Positions 9,889 to 21,441 of a DNA stretch of 57,871 bases are shown in pieces. The DNA lies in contig CACDFC010000005.1 of assembly GCA_902552035.1 (NCBI GenBank), forward strand, positions 1-57,871, given 5' to 3'. Each line of letters opens with the position of its first letter. Positions within the stretch are counted from its first letter, which is position 1. Under the pieces are notes generated by a model. The model had not been told where the DNA came from. It ran no database searches and saw only the letters and a list, made by a program, of their open reading frames with translations. Source of the stretch: an uncultured Pelagibacteraceae bacterium. GTDB lineage: Bacteria > Pseudomonadota > Alphaproteobacteria > Pelagibacterales > Pelagibacteraceae. A program made the translations under genes and the position numbers.

Positions 9889-10410
9889 ATGAAAAATATT
9901 TGTGACTGGGAGAAATGTAACAAAGCAGGTGAGTACAAAGCTCCAATTGAGAGAGATAATAGTAAGAAATACAGGCTATTGTGTTTAGAACATGTAAAGG
10001 AGTTTAATAAAAATTGGAATTATTTTAAAGATATGAATGATACACAAATTTACGATTTTTTAAAATCTGATATGACTTGGCATAAACCTACACAAAGTTT
10101 TAGCTCTTCAGATAATTTCTTTAAAATATTATGGAAGAACGTTCTTAAAGGCGAATATCATTCTCCAAACAAAAACTTTAAGGACCTTAATTTTAAAAAA
10201 GTCAAATTTGATCAAAATGATTTAAAAGCATTCAGTATCCTTGGTATAAAAGTAGGTCAAGATTGGAAGAAAATACAACATAAGTTTAAAATACTTGTGA
10301 AAAAATTTCACCCTGATATGAATTTAGGAAATAAAAAATTTGAAGATAAACTTAAAGTAATAACTTTAGCTTATACTCAACTGAAAAAAACATATAAAAA
10401 TATAATATGA
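9889..10410 (+). CDS. J-domain protein with N-terminal Cys-containing motif
   Basis: C-terminal J domain with HPD (KKFHPDMNLGNKKFEDKLKVITLAYTQLKK); N-terminal CDWEKCNKAGEYKAP...CLEHVKEFN; overlaps cobS by 4 nt. Confidence 0.88.
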   Translation: MKNICDWEKCNKAGEYKAPIERDNSKKYRLLCLEHVKEFNKNWNYFKDMNDTQIYDFLKSDMTWHKPTQSFSSSDNFFKILWKNVLKGEYHSPNKNFKDLNFKKVKFDQNDLKAFSILGIKVGQDWKKIQHKFKILVKKFHPDMNLGNKKFEDKLKVITLAYTQLKKTYKNII

Positions 10411-11381
10411 TTAGTAATTTAAATATTCAGCCTGACATAAGGTTATCTGTAAAACAATCATTTGGAATTGAAACAGATATGGAAGTAAGTGCTTTCTCAA
10501 AAAAAAACGATTTTGTTCCAGAGATAGATAAGGATTATAAATTTGATCGTGATACAACGTTAGCAATCTTAAGTGGCTTTAATTTTAATAAAAGAGTTAT
10601 AATTCATGGATATCATGGTACTGGAAAATCAACTCATATTACACAGGTTGCTGCAAGATTGAATTGGCCTTGCATGAGAGTAAATCTAGACTCACATATA
10701 AGCAGAATAGATCTTATTGGTAAGGATGCAATTATAGTAAAAGACGGAAAACAAATTACAGAATTCCAAGAAGGTGTACTGCCATGGTCTATTCAAAATC
10801 CAGTAGCACTTATTTTTGATGAATATGATGCTATGAGGCCTGATGTGGCTTTCTTGATGACTAAAGTTTTAGAAGCAGAGGGAGGTTTAACACTACTTGA
10901 AAAAAATAAAGTAATTAAACCAAATGAATATTTTAGATTATTTGCTACAGCTAATACCATAGGGTTAGGTGACACCACTGGACTTTATACAGGTACACAA
11001 CAAATTAACCAGGCTCAAATGGATAGATGGAATATAGTTACTACTTTAAATTATCTTTCCTTAGACAAAGAAATGGAAATTATTTTATCTAAAAATAAGA
11101 ATTTAAATAGTCCTAAAGGTAAAGAAACAGTTTCTAATATGATTAAAGTTGCTTCTCTTACAAGAAAAGGCTTTATATCTGGAGATATATCTACTGTAAT
11201 GAGTCCTCGTACAGTTTTACATTGGGCTGAAAATTTCGAAATTTTCAAAGATATTGGTTATGCATTTAGAGTTACTTTTTTGAATAAATGTGATGAAACT
11301 GAAAAAAATGCAATTTCAGAATATTATCAAAGATGTTTTGGTGAAGACTTACCAGAGTCAATGGTTAATATACAGATGTAA
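10407..11381 (+). CDS. cobS: CobS-type AAA+ ATPase (cobaltochelatase subunit CobS family)
   Basis: Walker A GYHGTGKSTH, Walker B ALIFDEYDA, FATANTIGLGDTTGLYTGTQQINQAQMDRW. Confidence 0.93.
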   Translation: MISNLNIQPDIRLSVKQSFGIETDMEVSAFSKKNDFVPEIDKDYKFDRDTTLAILSGFNFNKRVIIHGYHGTGKSTHITQVAARLNWPCMRVNLDSHISRIDLIGKDAIIVKDGKQITEFQEGVLPWSIQNPVALIFDEYDAMRPDVAFLMTKVLEAEGGLTLLEKNKVIKPNEYFRLFATANTIGLGDTTGLYTGTQQINQAQMDRWNIVTTLNYLSLDKEMEIILSKNKNLNSPKGKETVSNMIKVASLTRKGFISGDISTVMSPRTVLHWAENFEIFKDIGYAFRVTFLNKCDETEKNAISEYYQRCFGEDLPESMVNIQM

Positions 11382-13175
11382 ATGGATAAAGAAAAAAATA
11401 TTAAAGAAAAATTCAAACAAGCACTAATATCAACCGTAAAAGTAATTTCTGAAGATTTTGAGACAAAAAATCATAATAAAAAAAATGTAAGTTTAAAAAA
11501 TTATGATTTTATTGAATTAGACAATTTAACTACTAAAGATGATTTTATTAAATTAAGAGCCGAAACTGACTCGGAAGCGTTAAAGAGAAGGTTTTCAAAT
11601 GTTAAGATATATAATAAAAACCTTCCAAAAAAAGCTTCATTTAGAAATCTATACGAAATTTCAGAAAAAATTAGATATGAACTTATTGGTGGAAAAATGT
11701 TAAGAGGTGTCCAAAAAAATATTCTAGAAAATTATTCTTTAAAAATTAAAATAAAAAAAAAGGATCAATTAAAATCTAAAGAAGATGTAAATATTTCAGA
11801 GGCTTTTGAGTTATATATGCTCAAAAATTATTTTAATATTAAGCTAAATAAACTAACTGAAAAAATGTTGAGTTTTTGGGAAACTGAATTTGAATCAACT
11901 TTAGGAAAACATAAAGACTTTTTAAATAAAAATGTAACAAATCAAGAGATCTATAATTCAAAATTTTCTGAACTGTTACAAAAAATTGAAATTTTTGAAA
12001 ATGAAGATGATAAATCAGAAGAAAAAAATCAAGAAAGTGATGATCAAAATAATAATTCAAATGATTCAAATCAATCAGATAATGATCAAGATATGAATAA
12101 ACAGGAAACTGATCAAGGTGAGATAGATGCTGATTACGATGTTAATGAATTCAGAATGGATGAACAATTGGTAGATACAGACTCCGAGCAACAAAGCTCA
12201 GAACAAATTATACAAAAATTTAACAATAGCGATAATGATAATGTCTATAAAGTATTTACTTCGAAGTTTGATGAGATAGCAAAAGCTGAGTCTTTAGAAA
12301 CTGCAGATGAAATCTCTAAATTAAGAAAAAACTTAGACCAACAGCTTACTAGTTTTCAAGATTTAATCACCAAGCTGGCTAATAAACTTCAAAGACAATT
12401 ACTTGCAAAACAAAATAGATCATGGGAATTTGATTTAGAAGAAGGATTACTAGATAGTTCAAAATTACCAAGGATAATTATTGATCCATATAACTCACTT
12501 TCTTTTAAAAGAGAAAAAGATTTAGACTTTAAGGATACAGTGGTTACTTTATTAATTGATAATTCAGGTTCAATGCGGGGAAGACCAATAACTATTGCAG
12601 CAATTTGTGCAGATATATTATCTAGAACTTTAGAGAGATGTTCAGTTAAAGTTGAGATTCTAGGATTTACAACAAAAAATTGGAAGGGAGGAGAAAGTAG
12701 AGAATACTGGAATAAAAATGGTAAAATAAAAAATCCAGGTAGACTAAATGATCTTAGGCATATTATTTATAAATCAGCTGATACACATTGGAGACAATCA
12801 AAAAAAAATCTAGGATTAATGCTTAAAGAAGGAATACTTAAAGAAAATATTGATGGAGAGGCTATTACTTGGGCTTATAGTCGTTTGAAAAAAAGAAAAG
12901 AAGAAAGAAAAATACTAATGATAATATCTGATGGTGCACCAGTAGATGACTCAACCCTCTCAGTGAATTCTGGTGATTTTCTTGAAAAACATTTAAAAAA
13001 AACTGTAAAATTAATTGAAAGTAAAAATGATATTGAAATTCTAGCAATTGGGATTGGTCATGATGTCTCCAGATATTATCAAAAAGCTATTAAAATTTCA
13101 GACGTCCAAGAACTTGGGGATGTGATGATCTCTGAGTTAAGTGGACTTTTTAATAATAAAAAAACAATTAATTAA
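11382..13175 (+). CDS. cobT: CobT-type VWA protein (cobaltochelatase subunit CobT family)
   Basis: [40 protein letters not shown]; long acidic/Asn-rich linker; directly follows cobS. Confidence 0.93.
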   Translation: MDKEKNIKEKFKQALISTVKVISEDFETKNHNKKNVSLKNYDFIELDNLTTKDDFIKLRAETDSEALKRRFSNVKIYNKNLPKKASFRNLYEISEKIRYELIGGKMLRGVQKNILENYSLKIKIKKKDQLKSKEDVNISEAFELYMLKNYFNIKLNKLTEKMLSFWETEFESTLGKHKDFLNKNVTNQEIYNSKFSELLQKIEIFENEDDKSEEKNQESDDQNNNSNDSNQSDNDQDMNKQETDQGEIDADYDVNEFRMDEQLVDTDSEQQSSEQIIQKFNNSDNDNVYKVFTSKFDEIAKAESLETADEISKLRKNLDQQLTSFQDLITKLANKLQRQLLAKQNRSWEFDLEEGLLDSSKLPRIIIDPYNSLSFKREKDLDFKDTVVTLLIDNSGSMRGRPITIAAICADILSRTLERCSVKVEILGFTTKNWKGGESREYWNKNGKIKNPGRLNDLRHIIYKSADTHWRQSKKNLGLMLKEGILKENIDGEAITWAYSRLKKRKEERKILMIISDGAPVDDSTLSVNSGDFLEKHLKKTVKLIESKNDIEILAIGIGHDVSRYYQKAIKISDVQELGDVMISELSGLFNNKKTIN

Positions 13176-14449
13176 ATCTTAGATAAGTCTTTATTTTTCC
13201 AAGTAATATTTATTTCAGCTCCACCTCTTGTTTCAGAATTTCTGCAGGTAAGTTTTGCAAAATTTTTTTCTAATAACGTCTTTCCAATGAAAATACCTAG
13301 TCCTAATCCTGTTTCTGACATTTGTTTTTTTTTTAAAGATCTTATATATGGTTCTCCAATTTTATTTAAAATATCTTTTGGAAAACCAGGACCATCATCC
13401 TCTATTATTATTTCGGACATTTCGCTGTCACTTTTTACAGTAATAAATATTTTATTTTTAGCAAATTTATTTGCATTTCCGACAAAGTTTCTAATTCCGT
13501 AAACTAATTCTATCGACTTTCTTAAATTAAATTTATTCGTATTCTGTTTATCAATTAAAATAAATTCTTTTTCTGAAATTTCTTCAAATGATTTTGTTAT
13601 TTCATATACATAATCGTAAATACTTAAATCTTTATCTATAAATTCATCGTCAATAGTGGGATTTAAAGTTAATTTTTTTAAAATGTCATTACATCTATTT
13701 ACTTGGCTTACTAAAAGTTCAATATCTTTATTAAATTTTTTACTACTTTTAAGTTCTTTCAGTAAATCCTGTGAAATAATTTTAATTGTTGATAAAGGTG
13801 TTCCTAGAGAATGTGCCGCAGCTGCAACCTGACCACCAAGAGAAACTAGCTCGTGTTCTTTTGCAATTACTTCTTGAATTTTATCTAAAGCCTCTTTTCT
13901 TAATTTAGACTCCTTTCCAAAAATAAGAGCAAAATAATTTAGAAAAATTAATGCAATTATAAGTGCTGTTGGAATAGCATAGAAATAATGATCATTAAAT
14001 TCATATTGGCTCAGAGGGTATGGTAAATCCTGATAGAAGAAAGTTAAAGTTATAATCGATACAATCGTAAAAAAAACTAAAGTTAGGTTAGTTTTCATAT
14101 TTAATCTTAAAGATCCAAATACACTTGGAATTAATAAAAATACAGAAAAGGGATTTAATACACCCCCTGTTAAAAATAGCAATAATGTTAACTGTATAAT
14201 ATCTATTGTTAAAAATATAAATGCAGGTTTACTATTAAGTAAATTATTTTTAAAAAAATAAGTTAAATGTAAATTACTTAAAACTCCTAGCGCTATTACA
14301 AAATTCGCTAAAATATAATTAAATTCAAAATTAAAAATAAACTTTACAGAATTAATGGTTAAAAATTGTCCAATTATCGCAATCCAACGAAGATTTATAT
14401 AAATTAATTTGTTTAATGAATGATATTTTGAGGATTGTTCAAAATCCAT
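13172..14449 (-). CDS. regB: RegB/PrrB/ActS-type redox sensor histidine kinase
   Basis: Multi-pass N-terminus with GGVLNPF (GGxxNPF quinone box), H-box [27 protein letters not shown] cysteine region, HATPase EDDGPGFP...[14 protein letters not shown]. Confidence 0.88.
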   Translation of the reverse strand: MDFEQSSKYHSLNKLIYINLRWIAIIGQFLTINSVKFIFNFEFNYILANFVIALGVLSNLHLTYFFKNNLLNSKPAFIFLTIDIIQLTLLLFLTGGVLNPFSVFLLIPSVFGSLRLNMKTNLTLVFFTIVSIITLTFFYQDLPYPLSQYEFNDHYFYAIPTALIIALIFLNYFALIFGKESKLRKEALDKIQEVIAKEHELVSLGGQVAAAAHSLGTPLSTIKIISQDLLKELKSSKKFNKDIELLVSQVNRCNDILKKLTLNPTIDDEFIDKDLSIYDYVYEITKSFEEISEKEFILIDKQNTNKFNLRKSIELVYGIRNFVGNANKFAKNKIFITVKSDSEMSEIIIEDDGPGFPKDILNKIGEPYIRSLKKKQMSETGLGLGIFIGKTLLEKNFAKLTCRNSETRGGAEINITWKNKDLSKI

Positions 14450-14455
14450 GATGCT

Positions 14456-16513
<2,058 letters not shown>

Positions 16514-16580
16514 TTATTTTTATTGGAAAAATTAAATTATATCATTTTTTGATTATTAAATAAAATTTAGATTTTTTGGG

Positions 16581-16606
16581 TGATTAAATCAGCGTTGATT
16601 ATCAAC
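16581..16606. promoter_or_regulatory. Two adjacent perfect palindromes upstream of gyrB: TGATT-A-AATCA and GTTGAT-T-ATCAAC
   Basis: Inverted repeats at 16581-16591 and 16594-16606, separated by 2 nt, about 70-95 nt upstream of the gyrB start. Confidence 0.4.
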
Positions 16607-16691
16607 ATAAATTAAGTTTTTATAAAAATTTTTTTCTATTTTTTTAAAATTGGACTTTTGAGGTATTTTTTAAAGTCATATCTCAAGGAAT

Positions 16692-16781
16692 TGGCGGAGA
16701 GAGTGGGATTCGAACCCACGAAAGAGTTTCCCCTTAACACGCTTTCCAAGCGTGCGCCTTAAACCGCTCGGCCATCTCTCC
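16692..16781 (-). tRNA. tRNA-Ser(GGA)
   Basis: Reverse complement GGAGAGATGGCCGAGCGGTTTAAGGCGCACGCTTGGAAAGCGTG...GGTTCGAATCCCACTCTCTCCGCCA; long variable arm, anticodon GGA, encoded CCA. Confidence 0.97.
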
Positions 16782-16783
16782 TT

Positions 16784-17632
16784 TTATTTTTTGGTTATAA
16801 ATGCGATATCATTTCCCTTTTGGCCCATATAGATTTCTATGGATTGAAAGTTTTTTAAAAAATAATTTTTATCCTCCTCTTTAATGTATTTTGAACTAAA
16901 ATTTTTTTTATTTTTTATATCATAAAGAATATTTCTTAAAGTGGGCTTTGAGAAATTTAGTCTCATATCTTCTCTAGTATCTGGAAAATTTAATTCTTCT
17001 ATAACAAATATTCCCTTCGAATTTAACTTTTTAAAACACATAAATAAAGTGATTATTTGATCTTTTAAAATATGGGATGCATCATCAATTATAATATCAT
17101 ATCTAATTTCAGTATTAATAATTTTTTTATTTAGTGAACTCTCAGATCCACTATCTATATAAAAATTTTTAATTCTTTCTGATTTATATCTTAATATATC
17201 TGGAAAGATATCACCTGAGAAAATTAACGAATTTTTTAAATAAAAATAAAAGGCAGCTAACGCATTTCCATTAAAAGCTCCTAATTCTAAAATAGTACAT
17301 TTTACATTAATATACTTTTTAAAATATTTTTCGTAAAACTCAGAATAACCATGGCCAATAATTTTTTCTTTTTTTCTTTGTGCTGGTTTAGGGTACTGAT
17401 CAAAAACTCTTTTTGCTTTATCACTGCCAAAATACTCCAATAACATATCCAGATTAAACTCTGTAAATTTATCTTTATTTATTTGATCCAAATTAATTAT
17501 TTTTGGAATATAAATAAGGTTTATTAAATATGAAAAAGGAAGTGATAAAAAAATATAGATTTTAAGTATAAACTTTGCTTTTACTATTCTGTGTCTATAA
17601 TATATGTTGTAAAATGTGTTTAATTTCATCAA
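16784..17632 (-). CDS. SAM-dependent methyltransferase-like protein
   Basis: LEYFGSDKA...ILELGAFNGNALAAF...YDIIIDDASH...GIFVIEEL: class I methyltransferase glycine-rich motif and IIDDASH motif. Confidence 0.75.
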   Translation of the reverse strand: MMKLNTFYNIYYRHRIVKAKFILKIYIFLSLPFSYLINLIYIPKIINLDQINKDKFTEFNLDMLLEYFGSDKAKRVFDQYPKPAQRKKEKIIGHGYSEFYEKYFKKYINVKCTILELGAFNGNALAAFYFYLKNSLIFSGDIFPDILRYKSERIKNFYIDSGSESSLNKKIINTEIRYDIIIDDASHILKDQIITLFMCFKKLNSKGIFVIEELNFPDTREDMRLNFSKPTLRNILYDIKNKKNFSSKYIKEEDKNYFLKNFQSIEIYMGQKGNDIAFITKK

Positions 17633-17677
17633 ATAAATATATTTAATTTTATAAATGAATAATAAATATTATCAATA

Positions 17678-18742
17678 ATGTCGGTAGCAATAATAACAGG
17701 TTCATGTGGGTTAGTAGGCTCAGAAGCTTGTATCTTTTTAGCTAAAAAAGGTTTTAAAATAGTAGGAATTGATAATAATTTAAGGAAAAGATTTTTTGGC
17801 AAAGAAGGTTCTACAATTTGGGTAAGAAAAAAACTACAAATAGAAATAAATAAATATGAACATTACAATATTGATATTAGAAATTTAGATTCTTTAAAAA
17901 AAATTTTTAAAAAATATAAAAAAAATATTAAATTTATTATCCATAGCGCTGCACAGCCCTCACATGACTTTGCAAAGAATAATACAAAAATTGATTTTGA
18001 GGTTAATGCTTTAGGCACTTTGAATCTTTTAAGACTTACTGAAAAATATTGCAGAAATGCACCATTCATTCATATGTCTACTAACAAAGTTTACGGTGAT
18101 AATCCTAATAAATTAAAATTAAAGGAAAAAAAATCTAGATGGGATATTGATGACAGATTATATAAAAATGGAATAAATGAGAATTTCTCAATAGATAACT
18201 GTACCCATAGCTTTTTTGGGGTTTCAAAAATTTATTCAGACTTTATTGCACAGGAATACGGAAAAAATAATAAATTAAATACTGGAATTTTCAGAGCAGG
18301 TTGTATAACTGGTCCAAATCATTCTGGCGCGAAGCTTCATGGTTTTTTATCTTTTCTTATTAAGTCTTGTTTAAAAAAGAAATCTTACAATATAATTGGA
18401 TATAAAGGAAAACAGGTAAGAGATAATATACACAGTCTTGATCTGGTGAATTGTTTTTGGGAATTTTATAAAAATCCAAAAAAAGGTGAAATATATAATA
18501 TCGGAGGTGGAACTTATTCTAACTGTTCAATACTAGAGGCAATTAATATAATTGAAAATATTACTAAATTAAAAATTAAAATAAAATATGATAATAAAAA
18601 TCGGATAGGTGATCATATTTGGTATGTATCAGATTTAAAAAAGTTTAAAAAAGATTTTCCTAATTGGAAGCAAAAATATAATTCATTTAAAATTATAAAA
18701 GAATTAATTGAGACTAATAAAAATTATTTCGATAAATCGTAA
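17678..18742 (+). CDS. NAD-dependent epimerase/dehydratase, CDP-paratose/tyvelose epimerase-like SDR
   Basis: ITGSCGLVGSEACIFL, IHSAAQPSHDFA, STNKVYGDNPN, HSFFGVSKIYSDFIAQEYG, GCITGPNHSGAKLHGFL, GYKGKQVRDNIHS. Confidence 0.87.
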   Translation: MSVAIITGSCGLVGSEACIFLAKKGFKIVGIDNNLRKRFFGKEGSTIWVRKKLQIEINKYEHYNIDIRNLDSLKKIFKKYKKNIKFIIHSAAQPSHDFAKNNTKIDFEVNALGTLNLLRLTEKYCRNAPFIHMSTNKVYGDNPNKLKLKEKKSRWDIDDRLYKNGINENFSIDNCTHSFFGVSKIYSDFIAQEYGKNNKLNTGIFRAGCITGPNHSGAKLHGFLSFLIKSCLKKKSYNIIGYKGKQVRDNIHSLDLVNCFWEFYKNPKKGEIYNIGGGTYSNCSILEAINIIENITKLKIKIKYDNKNRIGDHIWYVSDLKKFKKDFPNWKQKYNSFKIIKELIETNKNYFDKS

Positions 18743-19563
18743 AATACCCATGGTGAATACCCAACTCTACAATATTTTTCAAACCAAAACGGTAAATATC
18801 TTTCTGTTAAAAAAGTATAAATTCTTTGAGTACCATAGTCATTCGTTTTTTTAAGACCAAAGACTTTTTCACAATTCTCAAGCCATGTGAAAAGTTTTAA
18901 ATAAAATTTTTCAACTTTTTCTTTATTATTTGAAATATACATACAATTAGGACTTAAAGAAGTTTTATGATTGATATAGTTTTGAAAGTCCAATTTATCA
19001 TCTTCTGGAAGTAAATTGATAGCTAAATCAAGATTTTTATACCCATGAAACATTTCAAAATGTAATCTTATGTTATGTTTTTTTCCATTAAATAGTATTG
19101 ATGGTTTTTTTATAAAAGACTTAAATGCTTTTTTTATGATTTTAGTTTTTTTTTGATTTCTAAGATCTATTGGCTCACACAGAATGACATCTAAATCTTT
19201 CCAACTCTTATCTGGTTTTTCTATTATCATAGACTTAATTTCATTAAGACTAAGCTTATTTTTGAAAAACCCTTGTTGATTATTAGAATTTTGAATTTTT
19301 TTATAAAATTTATCTTTAAGAAAAAATCTTCTGTAATGACAAACCCCAAACCAATCATTTTTAGAAAAATCTTTCAGCTTATTTTTCCATAGCCAATAGT
19401 GAAAAGTAATTTCTCCATAATAGGGATTTTTTTGATTGATATTAATTCCAGTTTTTTCATCTATAAAATTTTGGGGATATGAGTTACTTCCTACACCTGA
19501 AGGTATTAAATTTAATTTTTCAATGAAATCTAAGTTTTTATGAGTTATACAATATATGTGCAT
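18724..19563 (-). CDS. DUF4422-type glycosyltransferase / capsular polysaccharide protein
   Basis: IYCITHKN, NPYYGEITFHYWLWKN, DWFGVCHYRRFF, RYLPFWFEKY. Confidence 0.8.
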   Translation of the reverse strand: MHIYCITHKNLDFIEKLNLIPSGVGSNSYPQNFIDEKTGININQKNPYYGEITFHYWLWKNKLKDFSKNDWFGVCHYRRFFLKDKFYKKIQNSNNQQGFFKNKLSLNEIKSMIIEKPDKSWKDLDVILCEPIDLRNQKKTKIIKKAFKSFIKKPSILFNGKKHNIRLHFEMFHGYKNLDLAINLLPEDDKLDFQNYINHKTSLSPNCMYISNNKEKVEKFYLKLFTWLENCEKVFGLKKTNDYGTQRIYTFLTERYLPFWFEKYCRVGYSPWVFYDLSK

Positions 19564-19603
19564 ATTTTTTAAATTTTTATAACTTATATTAAATTATAAA
19601 ACT

Positions 19604-20629
19604 ATGAATATTTTAATTACAGGAGGCTGTGGATTTGTCGGTACAAATTTATCTTTATATTTAAAAAGTAAAAAGTTTAGTGTTTATACACTGGATAACT
19701 TGTCTAGAAAAGGTTCAAAATTTAATTATACAGTTTTAAAAAAAAAAAAAATCAAAAACTTTAAAATCAATATTGCAAACTATAAAAAATTAAAAGGACT
19801 TAGAAAATTTGATCTTATTATAGATTGTTGTGCAGAGGCAGCTGTTGAAGTTTCTAGAAAAAAAATAGACGAGGTGTTCAATACAAATTTGGTAGGAACA
19901 TTTAATATTTTAAAAAAAGCAAAGAGAGATAAATCCAAAATAATATTCTTATCATCGAGTCGAGTAAACTCTATTAAAAATATAAATAAAATTATAGGTA
20001 ATAATTCTAATTTAAAAAAAAAATTGCATATAAGTAAACTTATTGATGATAAATTTGAAAATTCTAGACCGAAATCTTTATATGGTTTTACAAAACTTGC
20101 ATCTGAGATGCTTATTGAGGAATTTAATTATGCTTTCGGATTAAAGTATATCATTAATAGATGTGGTGTAATAGCTGGACCTCTTCAATTTGGTAAGCAA
20201 GACCAAGGTTTTGTTAGCTTGTGGGTTATAAGTCATATTATGAAAAAAAAATTAAGTTACATTGGATATGGTGGTCACGGAAATCAAGTCAGAGATGTTC
20301 TTCATATTGATGATTTATGTGAATTAATTCATAAACAAATAAAAATAATTAATAAAATTTATAACAAACTTTATACTGTGGGTGGTTCCAAGACATCTTA
20401 TACTTCACTAAAAAACTTAACAAAAATCTGCCAAAATATAACTGGTAACAAAATTTTAATCGATAAAAAGAAATCAACGTCTATATATGATATTCCATAT
20501 TTTGTTACTGATAATCGTAAAGTTAGTAGAGCATATAAGTGGAGACCAAAAAAAAATATAAATAAAATTGTTTATGATATTACATCTTGGATAAATAATA
20601 ATAAAAATTTAATTCAGAAATACTTTTAA
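19604..20629 (+). CDS. NAD-dependent epimerase/dehydratase (extended SDR)
   Basis: ITGGCGFVGTNLSLYL, DNLSRKGS, SLYGFTKLASEMLIEE (YxxxK), NRCGVIAGPLQFG, QVRDVLHIDDL. Confidence 0.87.
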   Translation: MNILITGGCGFVGTNLSLYLKSKKFSVYTLDNLSRKGSKFNYTVLKKKKIKNFKINIANYKKLKGLRKFDLIIDCCAEAAVEVSRKKIDEVFNTNLVGTFNILKKAKRDKSKIIFLSSSRVNSIKNINKIIGNNSNLKKKLHISKLIDDKFENSRPKSLYGFTKLASEMLIEEFNYAFGLKYIINRCGVIAGPLQFGKQDQGFVSLWVISHIMKKKLSYIGYGGHGNQVRDVLHIDDLCELIHKQIKIINKIYNKLYTVGGSKTSYTSLKNLTKICQNITGNKILIDKKKSTSIYDIPYFVTDNRKVSRAYKWRPKKNINKIVYDITSWINNNKNLIQKYF

Positions 20630-20633
20630 AAAA

Positions 20634-21440
20634 CTAATTTAAAATAAAATCATTTAGTTGATTTCTATTTTTTATAATAAACTGTGGGTATGAATCATCT
20701 ATGTCGACTTTTTGATATTTATGTCCTCTGTTAAATAAATCTATTTTTTGATCTATCTTATTTTTGATGGTAAATATTGATGAATATTTATCATCACTAA
20801 ATTCAGTATGAGCAAATGCTTTTAATTTTAATGATATTTCTTCTGGCGTTAATAAATTATTGAAATGCCAACCAGCATTCTCAAATATTTCAATATTTTT
20901 TTCTTTATCGAACCTTAAAAGATTGTAGTTTAAATTTTTAGATTTGATTTTTTGTCTCATATAATCAATTGACTTCAAATCTTTTTTTTTACAAACTCTT
21001 GTTCCTTCCCAAGGAGTTTCATATTTATTATATAAATTTAATTTATAGTTAAAACATTTTTGCCTAAAAATACCATATTTTTTATTAAGTCTAAAATGAC
21101 TCAGAACATTAGGATCTGGTATCTCATCGGGATCAGAAAACATAATATAATCATCGTCATTTAAAAAATTTAAATTTCTTAACATAAATTCTCTTTGGAT
21201 TGACTGGTTTTTCCATGGACTATTATTTATTGGAAAAGGCTCTTCAAGTACTAAATATTTTATTTTTTCTTTATTATATTTTTTTTTAAAATCGAAATTT
21301 AATTTTTTAGAATTACCCCTATGATCGTATTTAGATTCACAGATAACCATTAAATCAACATGATCCTTTAATATATTGTATCTTAAATCAAAAACGAAGT
21401 TTTCCTGGAAAAAGGTAATGCAATCTATTAATTTTGGCAT
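20634..21440 (-). CDS. Glycosyltransferase family 17-like protein (start at internal ATG 21440)
   Basis: MPKLIDCITFFQENFVFDLRYNILKDHVDLMVICES, DDYIMFSDPDEIPDP. Confidence 0.82.
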   Translation of the reverse strand: MPKLIDCITFFQENFVFDLRYNILKDHVDLMVICESKYDHRGNSKKLNFDFKKKYNKEKIKYLVLEEPFPINNSPWKNQSIQREFMLRNLNFLNDDDYIMFSDPDEIPDPNVLSHFRLNKKYGIFRQKCFNYKLNLYNKYETPWEGTRVCKKKDLKSIDYMRQKIKSKNLNYNLLRFDKEKNIEIFENAGWHFNNLLTPEEISLKLKAFAHTEFSDDKYSSIFTIKNKIDQKIDLFNRGHKYQKVDIDDSYPQFIIKNRNQLNDFILN

Positions 21441-21441
21441 T

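Noticed and set aside
10407-13175. Cobalamin biosynthesis operon
   Set aside because: Only CobS/CobT-like genes are present; no cobN or other cob genes in the window, so a B12 operon call is not supported
19739-19751. Long poly-A and poly-T runs as functional repeats
   Set aside because: Such runs are frequent in Lys-rich coding DNA at this base composition; only the argH tract is notable because it breaks a gene
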